Positions 49,601 through 63,100 of a stretch of DNA of 64,000 bases are shown here, one piece after another; the stretch's first letter is position 1, and each line of letters begins with the position of its first letter. Source of the DNA: Serinus canaria (taxonomy: Eukaryota > Chordata > Aves > Passeriformes > Fringillidae); contig NC_066315.1 of the NCBI RefSeq assembly GCF_022539315.1, positions 126,391,374 to 126,455,373 of the forward strand, in the 5' to 3' direction. The position numbers were made by a program, and so were the translations under genes. The notes under the pieces were generated by a model that was not told the DNA's origin, did no database searches, and was given only the letters and a program-made list of their open reading frames with translations.

Positions 49601-52600
49601 TTGAATATAGTTTGTATATTTTTTCAGTGTAAAATCTGTTCTCTTGCCAGTAGTGAACAACAGTTGGTCACTAATATTTGGTCTTTAGATTGTCTTACAA
49701 AGCCATGCTATGGTCTACAATCAGCCTTTTTTTTTTTTTTTTTGATCCTCTGAGGATTTTTTCTCAAATATATGCAAGTGTCTATTAATATTGTGATACC
49801 AACAGCTTTTCAGTAGTCTCATAACTGAATGTAATCATTAATCTGAAGAGAGAAACAAAATACTAAGTCCTAATCTTCACACTTCAACCAGAAGTTCTAA
49901 ACTTGCAGATACAGTTTCACATTATTAGCAGGACTACATACTCTGAGAAAAGATGTAACTCCTGTGGTTACTTAGGAAATCTTGAAATGCCTGACGGTCT
50001 TGATCTCATCTTTTGTGACATTTTCAGTCTGTTAATTATCTTTTTCTGAACTTTAAAAATGGCATTTACAGACCTGCAGTGCCTTTCTAAGGAGTTTGCT
50101 CTTTGTCGTGATGAAGTTAATGTTCTTGAAAATGAGAAGCTGAAAATCATTTGTTATTACATATGTGTGACTATGGCAGCTCTCCATAAAAAGCAGTTTA
50201 TTGTTAAAGGGATGTTGGTATATTGGGACTGAAAGTGTTGAAACCTCATTTGTTGAAATGTATAAAAATCCCTAGGTTTCATTTGCATTCGCAGGCTGGT
50301 ACTAAAGAAACATTTAGATGGCATTACCGCTGAATCTAGTCAATTTATCCATCCCAAATAAACAGGTGATAAAAAAATCGCTCTTCCTCTTTTATCCAAA
50401 TTTAGAGAGTTGGTAGATTTTGTCCCTTATGCTTCAGACAACGGCTGGAATTCTTCAAAGAAATTATCAGCCTCTGGCCTTTACAACCTGAAATCAATGG
50501 TTTTTTTTTTTTTTTGGTGTTTAATCAGAGCTCCAGCCAGTCACCACATACAAGCATGTACATAGTTTTATGTGCTTTGAGACTGATACAGTGATTTAAA
50601 AGTCAGGACAACAGAGTCAATTGAAGGATATCTTCCTTCAGATGCTGGTGCAGTCATGTATTTTTTGGCACAGTCCAGGGCATACTTAACATGTGCCAAC
50701 ATCTGTCCTTGAAGTCACTTGATTGCTTTATTACAAATCTGAAGCAAGCTAAGATGTATTCTGCTGAAAGTGTGGACTGCAGGCTTCCATGTGCCTTTCT
50801 CCTGTGAGTGATGGTCCTGTCTGGGATTGAACAGCCACTGATAATAAAACAAATCAACTGTATTTATTGGAGCAGGGTTCACAATGTAAAGCTTTTTTAT
50901 GGTAACTTGGGTTTGGTAGGTGTGTTGTCAAAATCAAATTCTGACATGACAGCCATATCTTTTCCCTAAGAAGTGATTTAATTGAGAAGTTAGGCCCATA
51001 TATACAATTTTTTGCAGGTCATCCTTTGCATATAATTATGGTGTCTTCTTGTACGGGACACAGTTGCATATAAGACTTTGACATTTGAAAAAAAGTGCTT
51101 CAGAGAAAAATTCAAATGTATGTTTGTGAGATGTGGTAGCATCAATTATTTCTCTGGAATGTCTAGTAGGTTATCCTCTGGTGGCAGGCTGTCAGTAAAA
51201 ATAAGTTCCTCTCAGTCTCTTGCATCTGTGGGTTTCTGCGACTTACTGTAGCTAGGTGTGTTGTGTGTTTAAGTACTGGACTGAGACTGGAGATAACCAT
51301 GTTCAGTCTCTGAAATCGCTGTAGACTTCATGTGACCTGAAGTCATTTCAGGTCTGTAGCCTGTGAACAGCAGGACAGGTGTACTTTGCAGTATTCCCTC
51401 AGAGTTGGTCATCTGAAGCAAGAAGACTGGCAAGTTTCTTCTAGCTCACAAAACATAGGTCCTGTGTGGGCCTCAGGTGTGAAAGATCAAGAAAGAGGCA
51501 TATTCCTAGTCTCAGCATGAAGCTGGGATCCAGTTTGTGCTTGGCTTTGGGTGCTAGGAAGCTCTTCTGCCTGTCATATGGATCTCCCTGTGTATAAAAT
51601 AATAGTAACATAGGATAGCAGATTTTGCTTCATCTGGCATAGTCAGAATATTGAAGGGAGGCCTCTTAAAGCCTGTCTTGCAAAGAGATACTGGGGATTT
51701 ATTTACTAACAAAACGTTTGTCATTTGTAGAAATGGGTACTGCTTCTGAAGTCTTCTACCTGTTAACTGTTCATATCTAAATGAATTATTAATTGTAAAG
51801 TGACAGAAAACCTATTTTTAAAGCAATGGAAGTAGAAATCACATTTTAAGTTTTAATGAGCATCTATAATAAGAATAGGATTTCTTTTATCTTGCTTATG
51901 CCAGTGACATCCATTTCAAACTACACAAGTTAGTTGCTTTTAGATGCTGAACATTTTGTCTTGACAAGGTGTATACAATATGTAGGTTTTAGAAATGGCA
52001 TTTAATGTTTTAAGAGTTGTATGTTACTTAATTTACAAAATAGTTGCTAATGTATAGACTTAGTTAAGTGAAAAAATGTAACTGATCTTGTCATCCACTG
52101 CTACAGGGTAATGGACTAGTCTGGCTGGGACACATTTCCTTCAGTAAAAGTTGTTAGACTTGGTAGGGACAGGAAAGGAACATTACTATGAAGACTTGAA
52201 TCCTAAACATCTCAAGTTTACAGCTTTGCCTAAATACAGTGTAATTGTTACTGAAGTAGCAACAGATGATACCTGAACTCAGGAAAAGAATAAGAAAAAG
52301 AAGCTTTATAACTACTACTTAACCCAGGCAGCGTCTGATTTGGAAACTCAAAAAGAAGCTGTTCCTAAATGCTGATGAGGATTAGACTGTCCTGGAAAAG
52401 GCATAAAATACTGCTAAAACCCAAGAGGTGTCCAATCCATAAGCATGCCCCACAGCTTTGTATTACTCACAGAGTGAAATAAAAGCTACTTTATTCCAAA
52501 GTAGCTTGGAATAGATAAACTGGTAGGAGAGGTAATATCTATGCTGTCTTAGGCTGGCATATTTGCCCTGAGATTTTTACATTTCTCACCGTGAGATTGC

Positions 52601-55600
52601 CAGTGAGCCCCAATGTAAAGGGAAGGATAAAAAATAGTATTGTTTTGTGGCAAAATCATTTTATGAAGTTGGAGGGACAGGATCATGGAGGCATGAGTCA
52701 GAAAAGGTGATGGTGTACATTGGAGATTGCAACAGGAGTCAGTGGGGGTGCAGAGGCAGTTTAATTTTTATGAGTCACAAGGATGCTTCCCTAAAATCCA
52801 AATACCTTTTTAAAAATGACTTTTGCATGGTCTATCAGTGAAAGGTTTTATCACTTCCATGAGCTCAACTTGGAGATGCCCACAAAGAGGATTCATTGTT
52901 TGTTTTCAACTGAAAAGTACATCTTGTCTGCTTAATTAAATCTTGATATTACCCTTTTTATTTCTGCTGGTGATTTACTGTCTTTGAACCTGTTAAAATT
53001 TATTAGATTAATTCAGTGCTGCAAAAGTGTTATTGTGCTATAGTAGGGGCTTATCAAAAAGGTTTGAAAATCATTTAAGATTGCAAATGAGAGAAATTTG
53101 TTGTATTTCCTCTTCACTATGATACCAGAACTGCTGTCAGTCTTTAGTTCTCCTAGTTCTGGGAACTCTCTCCTCTTAAGTATTTTAATTACTGTTGAGA
53201 ATATTGCTTCTATTTCCCAAGCTGGGGATTTGCTTTACAAACAGAAGATGATACTATCTGAGGGAACTGTGAGTTCCTAGCTGTCCGTAGTGGCTTCCAA
53301 GTTCTTGTGAACTGCTCATTTATATTTTCTTTTTTTCCCATACTGATAACATGTAACTAAAGACACTGAACTGTAAGAAACTTTGTACCATTGTCTTCCT
53401 CCAATATAGCATCTTGTGTTGCAACTGCTAAATAAGTGATGCCACTTGAACAAAGGTAACCCCACAGTCTTTTAATATGCAATAATTTAATATGCAATAA
53501 AACAAAATAGTCTTTGGGATTTGAGTGCTCTGACCTGCTTTTAGTTGCTGAAGAAGAACTTCAGTTGATTTCATAGGGAATTGGAGGTGCTCAACACTTC
53601 AGAAAATCAGGCCATGTATATTCAGGTGCCCAAGTATGTATTCTGTATCTTTTCAAAGCCACAGCAAGTAGGAGTGGATTTCAGTTGCCCTCCATAATCA
53701 GTGGCTATAACCATGATTATGATGAGGGCTTAGTAAAAATCAGGAAAAGCAAACCTTATGTAAAGAAACACAGCCTTAACTGAGGTTTAAGGGGAGTTTA
53801 GCAGCAGTGTGTATGTATTTTATTAATTGATGAGGTTCATTTTGCATAAAAGTGCTGATGACTGTCAGCACCCTAGTCTGTATTTGACATTTGCTCAAGG
53901 AATATAGTGTTTAGAAATTTCATCAGCTTGTGTGGATAATATTTTCAAAGGTGGATAACTAAGTTCTAAACAGGGAAGATGAGATCAGTGCTGCTCATGA
54001 ACTGTTGATGATAGTGAAGCAGTGAACAAAAGAAATCCAATGTATTTGTTTCAAGGTCTGTGTTGAATCCTGATTTAGTTGTTGGTGGAAATTCACATGA
54101 TATTCTCCATAATGGTTAGCTGGGTGTTGTTAATGGCCCCTGAGGTGCCTTGGTGGACAGTACTGTGGGCTCAGGTGGAAGCAGGCACTCACTCTGCCTG
54201 ACTTGGTACTGCTAAGGTTTACTTCTGTCACCAAACACTGCATTTGTAATGCCAAGAGTTTGAAGGGCCTCATCATTACTATTGCTATTTTTCTTTCAGT
54301 TCTCTTGTTTGTGCTTTAAAATTTCTAGATCACCATCTTTGATTTGACTACCTAGTGCTACGTTAAGTTTTAATCTGTACATATTTAAACTAGAATGGGC
54401 TAAAACATTTTACGGCATACTTGTAATTTGGAGGACAGTGATTTTTGGTATTTGTTGGTTTGAGGGTTTCTTTGCATGTTTATTGTAGTATTAATAGAGA
54501 GCAAAATGGTTAATAGCTTCAGTGAAGGGGATCCCAAGTAGCTCTCAGTTTCTGTGTTTAGCTGGAATATGGCATATCTGAACTACAACATGTAAATAGT
54601 CTTTGTGTATGCTACGATTTTTCTTTGGTCACCAGAAGGAAGAAAAAGTCTTCCCTATCATCACCTCTCTTATAATTATGCCTTGTTCTGCCCCAACCCT
54701 GACATTTAAAAATCAGTCTGCCCAGGAGTGATTTAGAGTTTAAAACCAGGGGATTTTACAGCAGTTTTGACTTAGCCATACTTGTCACAATTTGCTTTGC
54801 ACTGACAGTAGGCACCTTTGCTAGAACTGGGGTTCTAAACTGCTGCCTTTTAATCCAAGTTTTATTTTAGAGAAATAACTGCAGGAAACAGCCTGCCTGT
54901 GGGCAACTGAGACCTGCTTTCTGTGTTGTGTCCTGCAGCAGAGCCAGCTGGTGGGCAGCAGCAGTAGCAAAAGGGTGGCTTCAGAACGGATCTGTGACAG
55001 TTACCCTTACTTAAGTTCAGGAAGACAGATTTCATTTCTGTGGTGACTGTCAAAAACACTTTAAAAGCTTTATCTCTCACAGTAATGATGCAGCAAACAT
55101 ATTTTTACACACAAGGTTTGGGGCTTTTTTCTTTACAATTTTAAAATGGTTAAAATAAGGCAAAATCCAGGGTTTCAAGTGGACAATATGAACAATATCA
55201 ATCATTTATTGTACTGATAGGCAGATTCACTTTTCCTTCACTTCATGTACACAATTGTATTTCACATTGCATAGAGAAAAGAGGAGACAAGCAGGTAAGA
55301 CGTTAAATCACTGTGCATGGAGTGGGAGTAAAACAGTGAGAATGAACTGGCTTAACCTTATTTTAGTTTTTTGTGTGGTTTTTATTCCCAGCAAGACCCC
55401 ATTCAGCACCACCAACCCCTTAACTTTCTGAGGCTCAGGCTGGAGAGAGCCCAGGGCCATTAGGCCATTCCTGAAATGGTATTGAGTTGCTTGAGTTCAC
55501 CTGAGGAATTCAAGGATTCATTTCAGTGGGAGTTCATTGATGTAATCTTGAAGGATTGAGCCTCGTTGTTTGAGACACATTTCAAGCAAAATGCATTTGC

Positions 55601-57058
55601 TTCCATATGTTAAATAAGACACAGAAATGCATCTGAGAAGTTGTATACAGCTAATCTGCTAACCTGGACTTGCTTCCAAAACAGTTGTACATGGAGGCAG
55701 CATAGGTTTATTGGCATTAAGAGACAGCCCAATTTCCTTCCTTCTCCAGTACTTACTGGGAGCAGTGGCCTGGACATTCATGAAGTTTTCTGGCATAAAA
55801 TTGGTGTAAAGTAAAAAGGGAGCCAGGCCAAAAGAACCCCAAGGATGCAAGAAGAGAGGGCTGCTTCATAGTATAGTTCCCATTTAAAAATACATCTCTA
55901 ATATAATAAAAAGCAGAGCCCACCATGTAAACTAAATTAATAAATTGTTATAAAATCTGTACTATTTTTTTCTTCATTTAATGTCAAATTTTAATGCTAG
56001 TGAGATAGACTAATAATTCAGTGTAAGATCCAAGGAGGCACATTTTTCTAAAATAGTCAGTTTGTCCTTTACATGGTACAGATACAAGAATCCAGGAGAT
56101 ACACAAACTAGACACCAATAATCTTAGGATATTAAATTTAATTATAGATTACACAGAATATGATGTAAAAACAGCAATTTACTAGAATAATTATAACCTG
56201 CAAATGTGAAAATAGTTTAGAAAATGGATTGTCATATTCTCTGACACAGCAATAGTCATGAAAGGTACACTTATAATATCATATGTTAATCTGTGTATTA
56301 ACTATACTACCTGTCATTTAGCCAGGATTTCAAGACAGATTAAAGGCATTTATTTCTGAAGTGCCTATGTTTAAATTCAGTAAAACACCTAGATTGAGAA
56401 CACTATATTTTTATCAACTACTGCATGGAGATCTATTCCAGATAAATGCTTTGTCTATATGCTATGAATTTGCAATGAGAAGAGTAATTGTAAAACTGCA
56501 GAGAGTACAGACCTGTGAGTGGGTGTTTTAACAACTCAAAATATTTCTTAGTGCCTTATTAAATTTTTGATTCAGACATGCCAATGTCTCTTTCCTATTT
56601 CAGACCTAGATCATATTTAATCTGAATTCATGTTTTATATTTAAAAACCCCACATTTATTTGTTTTGGGAAAGATAGGTGTTTATGTGTAGATCTTTTTG
56701 TTATGTAGTTTAACAAGAAATGTTGCAAGTGTCAAAGGATATGATGACCACAGCAATGTCAGCAGGTTTCATTTTTCTCCAGCCGTGTTTATGAAAGCAA
56801 AAACCCAACCAAAGCCAACCCTGACATATTTAGTTTCTTTTTGAATATACAGACTGGCCCAAACACTGACATTCTCTTTATCAATCTTATTGTTACAAAA
56901 ACTGTACATTACAAACAGTATAGAAACAAACTGAAAGGAATGTGCCACACATCCTGGCTAATTTTCTATATGCAGTTTAAAAATACAGCCTACTCCCTTA
57001 TAGTGCACAGTTATTGTGTAGAGTACATCACTAGTTAAGTGGACATGATAGAAGAGCT
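49601..57058. other. Spacer between tail-to-tail DECR1 and CALB1, including CALB1 3' UTR
   Basis: No exon-like conservation recognised. The right part must hold the CALB1 3' UTR, with minus-strand AATAAA at 56,655-56,660, 56,349-56,354, 55,707-55,712 and 55,205-55,210. Several poly(A) sites would agree with the multiple calbindin mRNA sizes reported for chicken. The rest is AT-rich sequence with T homopolymers (49,729-49,743; 50,502-50,515). Confidence 0.6.
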
Positions 57059-57172
57059 CTAGTTTTCCTCAGCACAGAGAATAAGAGCCAATTCTGCTCG
57101 GTAAAGCTTTCCTCCATCAGACAAGGCCATGATGCTTTTCTTGTATGTTGCAAGGTTGGTAATGTCTAGTTC
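57059..57172 (-). CDS. CALB1: CALB1 exon 11 (residues 226-262 and stop), EF6
   Basis: [20 protein letters not shown] then [17 protein letters not shown] and TAG at 57,061-57,059. The sixth hand is degenerate in all calbindin-D28k proteins. Acceptor TTAAATAG|GAA. Confidence 0.96.
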   Translation of the reverse strand, partial: ELDITNLATYKKSIMALSDGGKLYRAELALILCAEEN

Positions 57173-60100
57173 CTATTTAAAGAACAGATAATGCTTTATA
57201 ATCCTGTTTAGTTATCAGCATGAACAAGTTTACTTCCAATGGCAGGAAATGAGAAAAAATCCCAGGTATTCTCAGCCTGTCCAACAGTAACACGCTAAGA
57301 TGTTTTTTATATATTTGTATGTTATCCATTATATGATAGCCATATGTTAGCCTGCTGCTAGCTGGTGTCTCAGAAGCAAGCAAGCTCTTGACAGTGTAAT
57401 CACAACTCCCCTAGTTCAGGATTTACACTGCTATTATTTCCACCACAATTTTTAGTTGTACTTTGACTTCAGGAATTATGACTTAGAAGCTCTATATTTA
57501 TCTTATTAGGGTGGATTAAAGTGTCCTTAAAATCCAAATTAAATCTAATCTCTAAGGGGAAAGAAGCCCTCTAGGATTACCTTTTTGTTCTTTTCACAGA
57601 GATCCTTCAGTAGGGCATCAAGTTCATTTTCATCTATATAGCCGTTGCCATCCTGAAAAATACCATGAAAGACAAGTTTAAACATTTATTTTTAGTTCCA
57701 GAGGTTACAGCTAGTTCTCCACGTGTTCAGAAAATAAGTGCCAATAAACTACACCATTAATAAAAACATTTTTTAAAGACTTACTTGATCATACATCTCA
57801 AAGGCATTATTGAATTCTTTTGCACACATTTTGACACCCTAAATGCCAAAAGGAAAGAAAACAAACCCATTAATGACACCAGTTATGTGTGATGGTAAGC
57901 GGTTACCTAAAGAATGTGAATATTCATACCTGAAATTTAATAAGAAAATTTTCCTGTACAGGGAGCAGTCTTTGGAGGGAAAAAAAACAAAGGTCAAAAT
58001 ATTTAACTGTTCCCATTAGAGCACTTGACATATGATATTTCTTGTGAAAAGAAATAGAAGACATACCTGGCCAGTTCAGTAAGCTCCAACTTTCCATCAT
58101 TGTTTGCATCAAACATCCTGAGCTGAAAGAATTTATATATTTAATATATCAATCAAAATTAATCAACCTAATGCAGAAAACACTTATTTGGAAAACTTAA
58201 ATCCAATTAACTTTGTCCTGAAATTATGTCCCCGGGTCACATTTGCTGTGTAACACAGTTTATTTTATGTACTGACTAAGTAATTTAAAGTAAATAATTC
58301 TACTGCAAAATCTTGATAAGAAAACAGATAAACAATTCTGATTAACTTGCAGCAAGGTAAGTCTTAGCCTGCCTAGACTGCTGAATTAATTCCCTGTATG
58401 AGAAATGTGCACGTTATTATTTATAAATGAGAGGAGTGTTGATGTGATAACACTTTTTTTGACTTCATGTCATGATTGGGTAATAGAATCATTATTCTCT
58501 AGTCATAAAGATGTAAAACTGTTGGGTTAAGTGCAAGAATAGAATCCAAGGCATTCAATTCCCAAGACAGAAAGCAAAAGACATTTCATTCAATTGAACA
58601 GGTCTAACTATATAAGTAAAGACAGTATATTTTTACTGTGAAATATTTAAAAAAAAAGTGAACAGATGCTGTAGATGATCCTATTTTCTTGATGTCATGA
58701 AAATAGGAAAATAAGTCTCTCAAAATAAGCATAATTAAATTATAGTAACAACTATGTTAATATAATTTCACAAAATAACTTGTTATTATTATATCTAATA
58801 ATTTTAATAGCTCTACTATTAAAGTGTTTTCCTTTGAGGCCTTGAAAGAACGAGTTCCTGCCACTTGAAAGGCACGAACAGCATATAATAGCTGTTAGAA
58901 GTAGATGAAGATATTGTTCCTGCATAGGACTTTTCTCTTCCAGTATTTATGTCTGTACAGTTCCATTTTTCTATTTTCAAACACCATATTGTACTTTCTG
59001 TGCAATAAAAGAGTCACAAAAGCAGCAGACTACAAAGCATTGTATGGAAAGCACCACCAGCCACACTCCATCCCATCACCTGCAATCCCAGTAATTTTAG
59101 ATGTCATTTATAGACAAGAGGAAAAGCAACATCCTGTATTGCCATATCTACATAAATATATATCCTTTTTAAGAGGGAGCTAATGTAATGCAATGAAAAA
59201 AGGCCTGATTTCACTTTGTTAATACACAATAAATGACAAAGGATGCCAGAAAAAGTGACCAATTCTACAAACACCTATTTCTACACAATACCATGGTTCC
59301 TTTTAACATTTCCTTCCTTTGTATAAAAGCATCTGCCTTGTGTGCATTTCCCAGGAAACACACATTTACATTTGAGGGAGGTAAGCAGTGCAGCTGTGAA
59401 GTGAATTTATTTTGTATTTTGATGTGCTAGTGGCTGGCTCTGCCTGCCAGCATCTGCTCAGGATTTGTGTGTTTTTTATTGTCCTTCTGTTTTCTCCAGG
59501 AATGATTGGAGAGCTGGGCTTATTTTTTCTCTTTTACCTAAATTCTTTGTCAATGTGTGTCTCTGCAGAAGCCAGAACTTATAGCACACTTTAGGATAGA
59601 GGTCAAAAAGCTCCCTGAATGAAAATATTATCTTCAGCAGTGAATGAACAGTGACAATTTTATGTAAATGGTTTATACTGGTACAATGAACCAGCAGACT
59701 TTTTCCAGGAGAAACACAAGTTTTGTTCAGCCAATCTTAAGCCAGTTTGAGGCCTAGTGCACATTTTTGATTTTTACAAGTATTGTAGGATGAAAACAAG
59801 CTGGTAAAACAAAAAGATATAGATTTATACATTTCCTGAAGACCAGAATTCTGTCTTTTTTTCTCTTGAAAAGCCCATGCAGAAGCCAGTACTGGTCCTT
59901 ACCGTGGAGTGCCATAGCAATGGGATGGATGGATTGTTCAAAGGATGGGATGACCAAGGAAGCAACAGTTTTGCTATAATGTTTATCTAAAATATCAATC
60001 ATCTTCCTTGAAGCAAGGGGAAAAGAAAGTGTGAGGTATTTGTAAATGTAAGGAGGCCACCATGCAGTGATATCTTTTAAGACAAGAGACAGACACAGCA

Positions 60101-63100
60101 CTGAAAGAAGGCAAAATATAGAAAGTAACACCCAGTTAATTTGATCTAAACAATATAATTATGACAAGAACAATTTTTCTCTTATGAAATGTGAAGACTT
60201 TGGTTTTACAGCTAGCAGCACGAGGGAGCAAACCAGGGAAAATACAATGGAATGGCATGATACTATATAAAAACCAAGAAGGTTAAAAATTCCTGGACTT
60301 TTCTTTTTGAGCAGTACTGCCCATTATGGAAAGTTACTGAGTAACTTCCCATTACCCCATTATGCCTTTAAATAAACTTACCATTATTTCTGTGTATTCT
60401 GTTAGCTTTGAGTCTTCAATCTGCTTATTTGCTTTCTGTAATAAATCTTTCAAGAAGCTCTGTTAAATAAATAGAGTAATAGGTGAATTTTAATCTACAG
60501 TATAAAAGATTTGACTTGCTAACTTCAGATTAAAGTAATGGGCAATAGTATTTTACTTTCACTTTAGTATCTACTACTGAAGTGCCAATAAGTACGAAAA
60601 AATAGTTATTAACAGTTAAGAGGAACTTTTGGAAAGTTCAAGTATATTGCATTTTATTTGGAAAAAGTAACTAATAAAACTTCCTGCATTGTATGCAATT
60701 AGTTGTATTGTGAATTTGGAAAAAAGTTTGGCTTTCAAGTATACTGCTTCTTAATATGCACTATCAGTAAACTAAACTAATTAACCTTGAGTCTCCTTGA
60801 AAACTTGTATGCCTAATCACTTCTTGCAGCATCTGAACAATTTTACAGAAAGTTTCAATGATTAATTGAGTTCTGTCCTTGCCTATGGCATTACCTCATG
60901 CTAGAAGTGAACATTGATTCTTCCTAGTTTGTATTTTAAATGTGTGCAGCCAATTTCATTGCATTTTTGAATGAGAATTTGATGTCACATGACTTGAAAC
61001 ACCAGCCATTTTTACTTTAAAAAATAAGATGGTTTCCACCCATTCCATGTTTTAAATTTCTGTACTAGATCTGTGACATTAAATAAAGGAAGATAGCAAA
61101 TTATAAAGCAAGGGCCTTGCAAGACCTGATGAAAGACCTAATTCCTGTCATCAGCTGGAGTGTCATTATCCTTGCAGAATTTTTGACCACATTTCAAGAC
61201 AGAAAATGGGAGAGCTGATAAGAAAATATACTTGTATTCCTGGACCTGAATGCAACCATGTCAATAGTGGTATGACTAACACTCGCTATAGTTCTTTCAG
61301 CCTGGCCCCCTCCAGGCTGGAGGCCCTTCCTGGTAGTTTGTATAATGAAGAACAGGACTGAAATGTTGTGAATGGATGTTACAGAAACCCGTTTAATCTT
61401 GTGTGCTTCAATGGAAAATAGAACTGGAAGGGAAATTAAAAGGTTATTCAGTCCAAGTCTCAAGAAAGAATTCTATCTATCTAAACTTCCTGAATTAGTC
61501 TCTGATCTGAGCTATTGCCAAACCTTTCCTAAATACAGGCAGAGATGAAGAGTCTGCCTCCCCCTTAGACAACATATTCTACTGTCATTACTATTGTTAG
61601 AAAGTTTTCTTGATTTCCAGCTTAAATTTCACTTACAAAGTTATAAGTGGGTGTACTCCTCCCATTGCAAATACTTTAAAATGTTTAGGCTTGCCAAGAA
61701 ATACTGATCTAAAAATAAAACTGGACATTTATGTCTTATTTTCAGTGTTAAAATGACCTCTTTCTCTGATGCAAACGAAACCTCACAGCACAAGAGAGAT
61801 GAACCATTAGAGATTCAGTTAAAATGTCTTCATTCTTCAGCTGGCCCTCAATCAACCCTGCCTTTTAAAATCTATTTTAAAATATAGCAGTCAGCAGGCA
61901 TCATCTAACAGCTGGAGAGTTCTCAAGTGCTACCTTTTCCTGATCCTGCAACTTTAAAAACACTGGCCTGGTGCACCCAGTCAGCAAAAGAATGGGCTTG
62001 TCTGCCTGAGGGTTACCCTGAGCTTAAATCCTCAGCAAATGTCACACAGATATCAAACTCAAAAGAGAAAGGGAAAAGGAAAAAAGATGTGAATTTTCTG
62101 TGATGGATTTCTTTTCTGAGCAGAAGAACAGTAAAGATTTTGAACAGTTTGATCTCCTGGTGCTTTATTTAAAACTTACATCACTCTTTATACCACATAT
62201 GGACAAAATAGTCCAAATTAGATGGATAAACACAGATAGTTCTCTTGCTATGAATTGCTTTGATTCCTTTGAATGCAATGCTTCCTTTTAGCTACAATAA
62301 TGACTCAAATGCAGTTCAGCTGTGGAAAATGGCACCTTTCTACTCAGAAAGCTGTTGTATATGAGCATCTCTGCTATGAAGAAAGGCAGAGAGAATTGGG
62401 ACACTTAAGCTTGGAGAAGAGGAGCTTCAGTAGATCATCAAAGTATATAAGTGCTTCAAGGGAAGGTGAAAAGAGGATGGAGCCAGGCTACTGACCAGAG
62501 ACAATGGTGACAAAGTGAAACACAAAATGTTCCTTCTGAGCATCAGGAAACAGATTTTCACTGCAAGGATGACACAGCACTGGCAGAGGTTGCCCATGGA
62601 GGCTGTAGAGTCTTCATTCTTGGTGACATGCAAAGGCCAAATGAAAAAGGTCCTGGGCAACTGGCTCTGGGTGGTATTGCTTGAGCAGAGGGGCTGGACC
62701 AGATGACCTCCTGAGGTTCCTAACAACCCCCTATGATTCTGTGATCCTAACACAACATTGACAAATTGATGTCGGTTGTATGACTAGGGAAATAAAATCA
62801 CCCTTGTTTCAAGATTTCTTAACTGTGCAAGGCTGAGATGGCTAATGGGGTAACCTTGATCCTGCTCTTATTTGTGCATACTAAAGCTGATACCAAAATC
62901 CTTCTGGGTTAACCAAGCAGAGGCAGCACAGTACCATTAGTGTTAGTCTAGCAGTATTAAAGTTAGGAAATTGCAGGGTTATGTGGTACTAGAGACAGCA
63001 TCAACTGTCCAGCAGTAGAGTGTTTAATAGTAGTGATGCTCTTAAGAAAAAACACAACAAAGCAGCTCTTTTCCCTAAGAGGCCAAAAAAAAAAAAAAAT

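Noticed and set aside
59754..60131. 125-codon minus-strand open frame in CALB1 intron 6
   Set aside because: Same strand as CALB1 but no homology recognised, no fitting splice phase between exons 6 and 7, and no Kozak or promoter signal; treated as chance.
62427..62753. 108-codon minus-strand open frame
   Set aside because: Antisense reading of the CR1 fragment in CALB1 intron 5.
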